Origin: F-183 sp964627455
GTDB lineage: Bacteria; Acidobacteriota; Terriglobia; Bryobacterales; Bryobacteraceae
Direction: 5' to 3'
DNA: 64,000 nt
NCBI GenBank assembly: GCA_964627455.1
Contig: CAZVKC010000036.1
Location: 17,680 to 81,679, forward strand
This document shows, in pieces, positions 60,628-64,000 of the stretch. The notes beneath the pieces were generated by a model. It had not been told where the DNA came from. It was given only the letters and a program-made list of their open reading frames with translations, and did no database searches. Position numbers and translations under genes: made by a program. Numbering within the stretch: the first letter of the stretch is position 1; every line of letters begins with the position of its first letter.

Positions 60628-63311
60628 CGCAGAGCTTCCATCGGATCGACGCGAGTCGCACGCCGCGCCGGGATGTCGGTTGCGGCAGCGGCAGCAAACG
60701 CCAGAATCAATGCAGCAACCGCAAGAATCATCGGGTCCCGCAGTTCGACGCCGAAGGCCATCGATCGGAGGAGTGTGTTCGTCAGGGCGGCCCCGGCGAT
60801 TCCGAGGGCAAGTCCCAGGCCAGTCAGCGTCAGGCCATGCCGGACAATCCACCAGCGGACTTCCCCCGGCAATGCGCCCAATGCGAGGCGCACGCCAATC
60901 TCGTGAGTGCGCTGCGTGACCGAAAATGAAAGGACGCTGTAGATCCCGATCACAGCAAGCAGGAGCGCGAGTCCCGCGAAGGACGCAAGCAGCGCCATTA
61001 CGAAGCGTTGCGTCGCAAGCGAACGTTCGAGCCAGCTGTCCATCGTACGAACGTCGGAAACAGCCTGTTCGGGATCAAGGCCCCTGATGATCGCAAGCAC
61101 CGCCGGTGCGAGTTGCATCGGGTCCTGTTGTTCCGTACGGATGACGATGGAGGCAAAACCGAAGGTCAACTTGCCTTGCGGGTAATAGACCATCGACCGC
61201 GTCGGGAGCTGAAGACCGTAATGTTTGGTGTCGCCCACGACACCGATGATTTCGCCTGGCTTGTTCTCGCGCTGCATATTGACGATGAGGCGCTGACCAA
61301 TCGGGTTCTGCCCCGGGAACATCGTCGCAGCCAGCGTCTCGTTCACAACGAAGCGCAGCGGCGTCACATCTTCGGCATCGGCGTCTGTGAAGTCGCGCCC
61401 CTGCCGCAGGGGGATCCGCATCGCTTCGAAGTAGCGCGGCTGCACGATGCGAACCTCGGTAGTCGGGGACTGTCCCGCCGCAGGTTCCGGCCGGCCATCG
61501 ACGCGAAAACTCGTGGCGGACGCGAGTCCGGTGAACGGCAGGAACGTGATGGAACTCGCCGCGGTGACCCCCGGCAGTTCGCGGATCTTCGCGTTCAGAT
61601 TGCGGAAGTAGTTGGTGACCGCGGCGTCCCCCCGATAGCGAACGTTCGAGAGTCCGATGCTCATCGTGAGGACGCGGGATGGATCGAAGCCGGGGTTCAC
61701 GGAGAGAATCTGCTGGAAGCTGCGCAGCAGGAGTCCCGCGCCGCAAAGCAGGATGACGGCGAGGGCGACCTCGGCCACCACGATCGCCTGCAGGATCGCG
61801 TGACGGCGTCCCCCGCCGGCAATGCCGCGGGATCCGTCCTTGAGAGCGGCTGTGAGGTCCACGCGAGTCGATACGAGCGCAGGCGCCAGGCCACTGATAA
61901 TCGCTGTCAGAATGCCGATCGCGAGCGTGACGCCGAGCACGCGGAGGTCGAGCGATGCGGATTCGAGGCGCGGCACGGCCACGGGTCCGAAGCGTTGAAA
62001 GGCGATGAGAATCCCGTAGGCAAGCGCACATCCGGCAACTGCGCCGGCTAACGCAAGAAGCAACGTCTCGGTAAGCAACTGGCGAATCATGCGGAAGCGG
62101 CTGGCGCCAAGCGATGAGCGGATGGCGGCTTCGCGTTCGCGCTGGACACTGCGGGCCAGCAGAAGATTCGCGACGTTGGCGCAGGCGATCAGCAACACCA
62201 TGCCGACGGCGCCCAAGAGGATCCACAAGGCGGCTCTCACTTCCGACGAGAAGTGGTCCTGCAGCGGCACGAGGTTGACTCCCCAGCCCTTGTTGAAGGC
62301 GGGATGCTCCGCTTCGAGTTGTTTCGCGAGCGCGGCGAGGTCGCGCTGCGCCTGCTCTCGCGTGACACCGTCGCGGAGGCGGCCCACGACCCTGAGGAAC
62401 CGGCCGGCCATGTCGCGATAGCGCAGCGAGGTGTCGAGTTGCATGGGGCTGTAAAGGTCCGCGGGCTTGCCCAGCGACAGGAAGTTCGCGGGCAGAATCC
62501 CGACGACCTCATACGGCGTTCCGCCCAGATTGAGGGGGCGGCCGATGATCGCAGGATCAGCATGCAGCTTCCGGGTCCACAAGGTGTGAGAGAGGATCAC
62601 GACGCGCGGAGCGCCGGGCTTGTCGTCGTCATCGGTCAGCGCCCGTCCGAGAATCGGCTGGACGCCGAGAAGCGGAAAGAAGTCGCGCTGCACGAGTTGG
62701 ATGTCGACTTCTTCGGGTTCGCCGGCGCCGGTAAGGGTTCGCCGCGTGCCGCCAACGGCGGAAATCGAACTGAAGAGGTTGGTGCGAGCGCGCCAGTCCA
62801 GGTAATTAGCGGGTGAGACGACGTTTTCCTTGTTGCCGCGAATGAAGTTCCGTTCCCAGACGATCATCAACTGGTCCGGATTGCGGTACTCGATCGGCCG
62901 CAGCACGATCGCGTCGAGGAGGCTGAAGACGGCTGCGCATCCGCCGATGCCGAGGGCCAGAGTGAGCAGGCAAAACGCGGTAAAGCCCGGAGCGTTTCCC
63001 AGGATTCGGGTTGCGAACCGGACATCATGCCAGACGCCGTGAAGCCACCCTTCACCGGCTTGCGGCAATTCGGACGGCGCCTCGCGCTCGGCTTCCTGGA
63101 TGTGGCGGGCGAGTTCCTCCCAATCCGGGACGGAAATCCTTGCCTGCCGGAGCGCCTCATCCTCGGCCGCGCCACCCGCTATCGCCTCGTCGTGGGTCGA
63201 GGCCAACTGCTGGGCGAGTTCCTCGATGATTGCGGCTTCGCGCTCGGGGCGAAGGCGGAGCGGCGGAAGTTGAGGTCGAACGTATTGCCGGAAGAAGTCA
63301 GGAGGTTGCAT
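60618..63311 (-). CDS. ADOP-type ABC transporter permease (MacB/FtsX-like)
   Basis: This 897-residue inner-membrane protein has a cytoplasmic helical N-terminus (1-75) and then two fused FtsX-type halves. Each half has a periplasmic MacB-like domain and membrane segments: GFTAFCLLTLALGIGGCAAVFSLLDAIVLRP (in parts) at about 110, ALWILLGAVGMVLLIACANVANLLLARS (in parts) at about 370, and TQRTHEIGVRLALGALPGEVRWWIVRHG (in parts) near 800. This acidobacterial duplicated orphan permease (ADOP) architecture is typically encoded next to PadR. The ATPase is not adjacent. It overlaps padR by 14 nt and is under the same promoter. Confidence 0.92.
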   Translation of the reverse strand: MQPPDFFRQYVRPQLPPLRLRPEREAAIIEELAQQLASTHDEAIAGGAAEDEALRQARISVPDWEELARHIQEAEREAPSELPQAGEGWLHGVWHDVRFATRILGNAPGFTAFCLLTLALGIGGCAAVFSLLDAIVLRPIEYRNPDQLMIVWERNFIRGNKENVVSPANYLDWRARTNLFSSISAVGGTRRTLTGAGEPEEVDIQLVQRDFFPLLGVQPILGRALTDDDDKPGAPRVVILSHTLWTRKLHADPAIIGRPLNLGGTPYEVVGILPANFLSLGKPADLYSPMQLDTSLRYRDMAGRFLRVVGRLRDGVTREQAQRDLAALAKQLEAEHPAFNKGWGVNLVPLQDHFSSEVRAALWILLGAVGMVLLIACANVANLLLARSVQREREAAIRSSLGASRFRMIRQLLTETLLLALAGAVAGCALAYGILIAFQRFGPVAVPRLESASLDLRVLGVTLAIGILTAIISGLAPALVSTRVDLTAALKDGSRGIAGGGRRHAILQAIVVAEVALAVILLCGAGLLLRSFQQILSVNPGFDPSRVLTMSIGLSNVRYRGDAAVTNYFRNLNAKIRELPGVTAASSITFLPFTGLASATSFRVDGRPEPAAGQSPTTEVRIVQPRYFEAMRIPLRQGRDFTDADAEDVTPLRFVVNETLAATMFPGQNPIGQRLIVNMQRENKPGEIIGVVGDTKHYGLQLPTRSMVYYPQGKLTFGFASIVIRTEQQDPMQLAPAVLAIIRGLDPEQAVSDVRTMDSWLERSLATQRFVMALLASFAGLALLLAVIGIYSVLSFSVTQRTHEIGVRLALGALPGEVRWWIVRHGLTLTGLGLALGIAGAALTNTLLRSMAFGVELRDPMILAVAALILAFAAAAATDIPARRATRVDPMEALRYE

Positions 63312-63657
63312 GATGGTGACGCGCATCCACGATGTTGGAAATGGCGTTGACGAATTCCTGCCAGACTTTGCGCATGGAGCGCAGAGCTTTCTTCCCCTCA
63401 GGCGTCAACTTGTAATAGCGCTTGCGGCGCTCATTGGGCTTTTCAACCCATTTGCCTTCGACGAGCCCCTTGCGCTCGAGCTTGTAGAGGATGGGGTACA
63501 GAGAGGCAGCCTGGAGTTCCAGGAGCTTGTCCGACTTCTGCTCCACGAGCTTCGAGAGTTCGTAGCCGTGCCGAGGGCGTCCTTCCAGCAGCGAGAGGAC
63601 CAGCATCTCGGCGGAGCCCTTCTGCAGGGAGCGAGTGTCGATATGCGGGTCAACCAT
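63298..63657 (-). CDS. PadR family transcriptional regulator
   Basis: This 119-residue protein is a winged-helix repressor of the short PadR type (no long C-terminal helix domain): GSAEMLVLSLLEGRPRHGYEL, LQAASLYPILYKLERKGLVEG and RKRYYKLTPEGKKAL. It controls the ADOP permease gene, which overlaps its end by 14 nt. The start codon lies inside a perfect 11-bp inverted repeat that also contains the -10 box, implying tight autorepression and a leaderless mRNA. An internal Met18 start is the alternative. Confidence 0.94.
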   Translation of the reverse strand: MVDPHIDTRSLQKGSAEMLVLSLLEGRPRHGYELSKLVEQKSDKLLELQAASLYPILYKLERKGLVEGKWVEKPNERRKRYYKLTPEGKKALRSMRKVWQEFVNAISNIVDARHHHATS

Positions 63658-63678
63658 ATGTATGCATCATACATATGG
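63654..63678. promoter_or_regulatory. PadR operator overlapping promoter and start codon
   Basis: A perfect inverted repeat with 11-bp arms (CCATATGTATG at 63654-63664, CATACATATGG at 63668-63678) and a 3-nt centre contains the ATGT...ACAT half-sites typical of PadR operators. It covers both the -10 box and the padR ATG. Confidence 0.8.
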
Positions 63679-63694
63679 CAATTCCGGATGTAAA
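63666..63694 (-). promoter_or_regulatory. sigma70-type promoter of padR-ADOP
   Basis: On the minus strand TTTACA (63689-63694) is followed after exactly 17 nt by TATGAT (63666-63671), which ends 8 nt before the padR ATG. The predicted start is within 2 nt of the ATG, so no ribosome binding site can be transcribed. Confidence 0.7.
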
Positions 63695-63742
63695 GACCGG
63701 GGCGTGTTTGTGCAGTAAGGGAAAGAAGAAGGAAGGAGGGTT

Positions 63743-63828
63743 TGGTGCGGATGAGAGGACTTGAACCTCCACTCCTTTTGGGAACCAGATCCTAAGTCTG
63801 GCGCGTCTGCCAATTTCGCCACATCCGC
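63743..63828 (-). tRNA. tRNA-Leu (anticodon UAG), CCA encoded
   Basis: On the minus strand the 7-bp acceptor stem GCGGATG/CATCCGC, the D-arm GGCGAAATTGGCAGACGC, the anticodon arm CCAGA-CTTAGGA-TCTGG (anticodon TAG), a long variable arm (class II, as in Leu) and GGTTCAAGTCC in the T-arm are all present. The gene ends with A and a genomically encoded CCA (63743-63745). Confidence 0.96.
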
Positions 63829-63852
63829 AAGAGGTGGTCGAGCGTCTTTTTC

Positions 63853-63881
63853 ATGATACCCCGGCAAGCCGTTTGTTTCAG
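63853..63881 (-). promoter_or_regulatory. promoter of tRNA-Leu
   Basis: On the minus strand CTGAAA (63876-63881) is followed after 17 nt by TATCAT (63853-63858), about 24 nt upstream of the mature tRNA 5' end. Confidence 0.5.
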
Positions 63882-63956
63882 CATCTGGTGCGGCCTCATC
63901 ATTGCCGGATTTGAGGAATCGATCTAGCATCGGGGTATGCAGTAAAGGAGGGTGTC

Positions 63957-64000
63957 ATGAAACGCATCCTGATGAGCATGGTCCTGGTGCTCACGGCGGC
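63957..64000 (+). CDS. N-terminus of an exported protein, cut by the window end
   Basis: AAAGGAGG lies 5 nt before an ATG that opens MKRILMSMVLVLTA, the beginning of a signal peptide. Only 14 codons are inside the window, so the product cannot be named. Confidence 0.6.
   Translation, partial: MKRILMSMVLVLTA

Noticed and set aside
63856..63938. Long-range inverted repeat ATACCCCG ... CGGGGTAT flanking the tRNA promoter
   Set aside because: The arms are short, 67 nt apart, and unrelated to the tRNA or the next gene; probably chance.
1..64000. CRISPR array, insertion sequence, prophage, rRNA
   Set aside because: No array of regularly spaced repeats, transposase, integrase, phage structural gene or rRNA sequence was found on either strand.

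Overview
The window is a GC-rich (roughly 60% G+C or more), gene-dense stretch of a bacterial chromosome. Gene content points to the phylum Acidobacteriota, most likely the Solibacteres/Bryobacterales group. The markers are large outer-membrane receptors of the acidobacterial TonB/Oar type, a paired DUF1501/DUF1549 locus, an ADOP-type FtsX/MacB permease coupled to a PadR regulator, DUF3857-transglutaminase proteins, and many secreted beta-propeller proteins. This placement is inference from family content. Two 100-N gaps are each flanked by identical 55-bp sequences, which indicates a short-read (probably metagenomic) scaffold. In both cases the flanks can be collapsed and the affected genes become intact.

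Layout. 1-2.5 kb: ribosomal protein genes on the minus strand (rplA-rplJ-rplL, terminator, rpmB-rpmG), without rplK/nusG upstream. 2.5-10.7 kb: a minus-strand run of kdsD, a tungsten/molybdenum aldehyde:ferredoxin oxidoreductase, a GntP permease and two DUF3857 proteins. 10.7-19.3 kb: a plus-strand run of Nudix hydrolase, mutS2, SDR, PQQ-like propeller, moaB, an esterase-propeller fusion, thiD and ssb. 19.3-25.5 kb: an RRM protein, a DUF218 protein with a TonB-type receptor, an MFS transporter and a Crp/Fnr regulator. 25.5-36 kb: lactate-racemase family gene larA, DinB, DUF429, glnA, an HD-GYP protein, rseP-dxr-proC and acyltransferase-3. 35.5-44.9 kb: the DUF1549-DUF1501 pair, a secreted glycosidase-like protein, lepA, ribH-nusB-SPOUT methylase and a TPR protein. 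45-54 kb: a 1168-residue TonB receptor, an AraC/GyrI regulator, a tannase-family esterase, a DUF2007 protein and an NHL propeller. 53.5-60 kb: a catabolic set (RraA-type aldolase, galactonate-dehydratase-like enolase-superfamily enzyme, multicopper oxidase, DUF1080 protein, PQQ-like propeller, iron alcohol dehydrogenase). 60-64 kb: DUF2277, a zincin-type metallopeptidase, ADOP permease with PadR, tRNA-Leu(UAG), and the start of a secreted protein.

How it fits together. The window mixes core housekeeping (translation, MEP isoprenoid step, proline, glutamine, riboflavin and thiamine pathways, envelope stress protease) with accessory polymer and sugar-acid degradation, much of it predicted to be exported. 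Points deserving attention are: a padR promoter whose operator overlaps the -10 box and start codon, so the mRNA is probably leaderless; the same -10-next-to-start arrangement at several other genes lacking a Shine-Dalgarno; a dehydratase/aldolase pair carrying export signals; a tandem DUF3857 pair in which one copy has lost all transglutaminase catalytic residues; and an esterase fused to a beta-propeller. No insertion sequence, prophage, CRISPR array or rRNA gene was seen.
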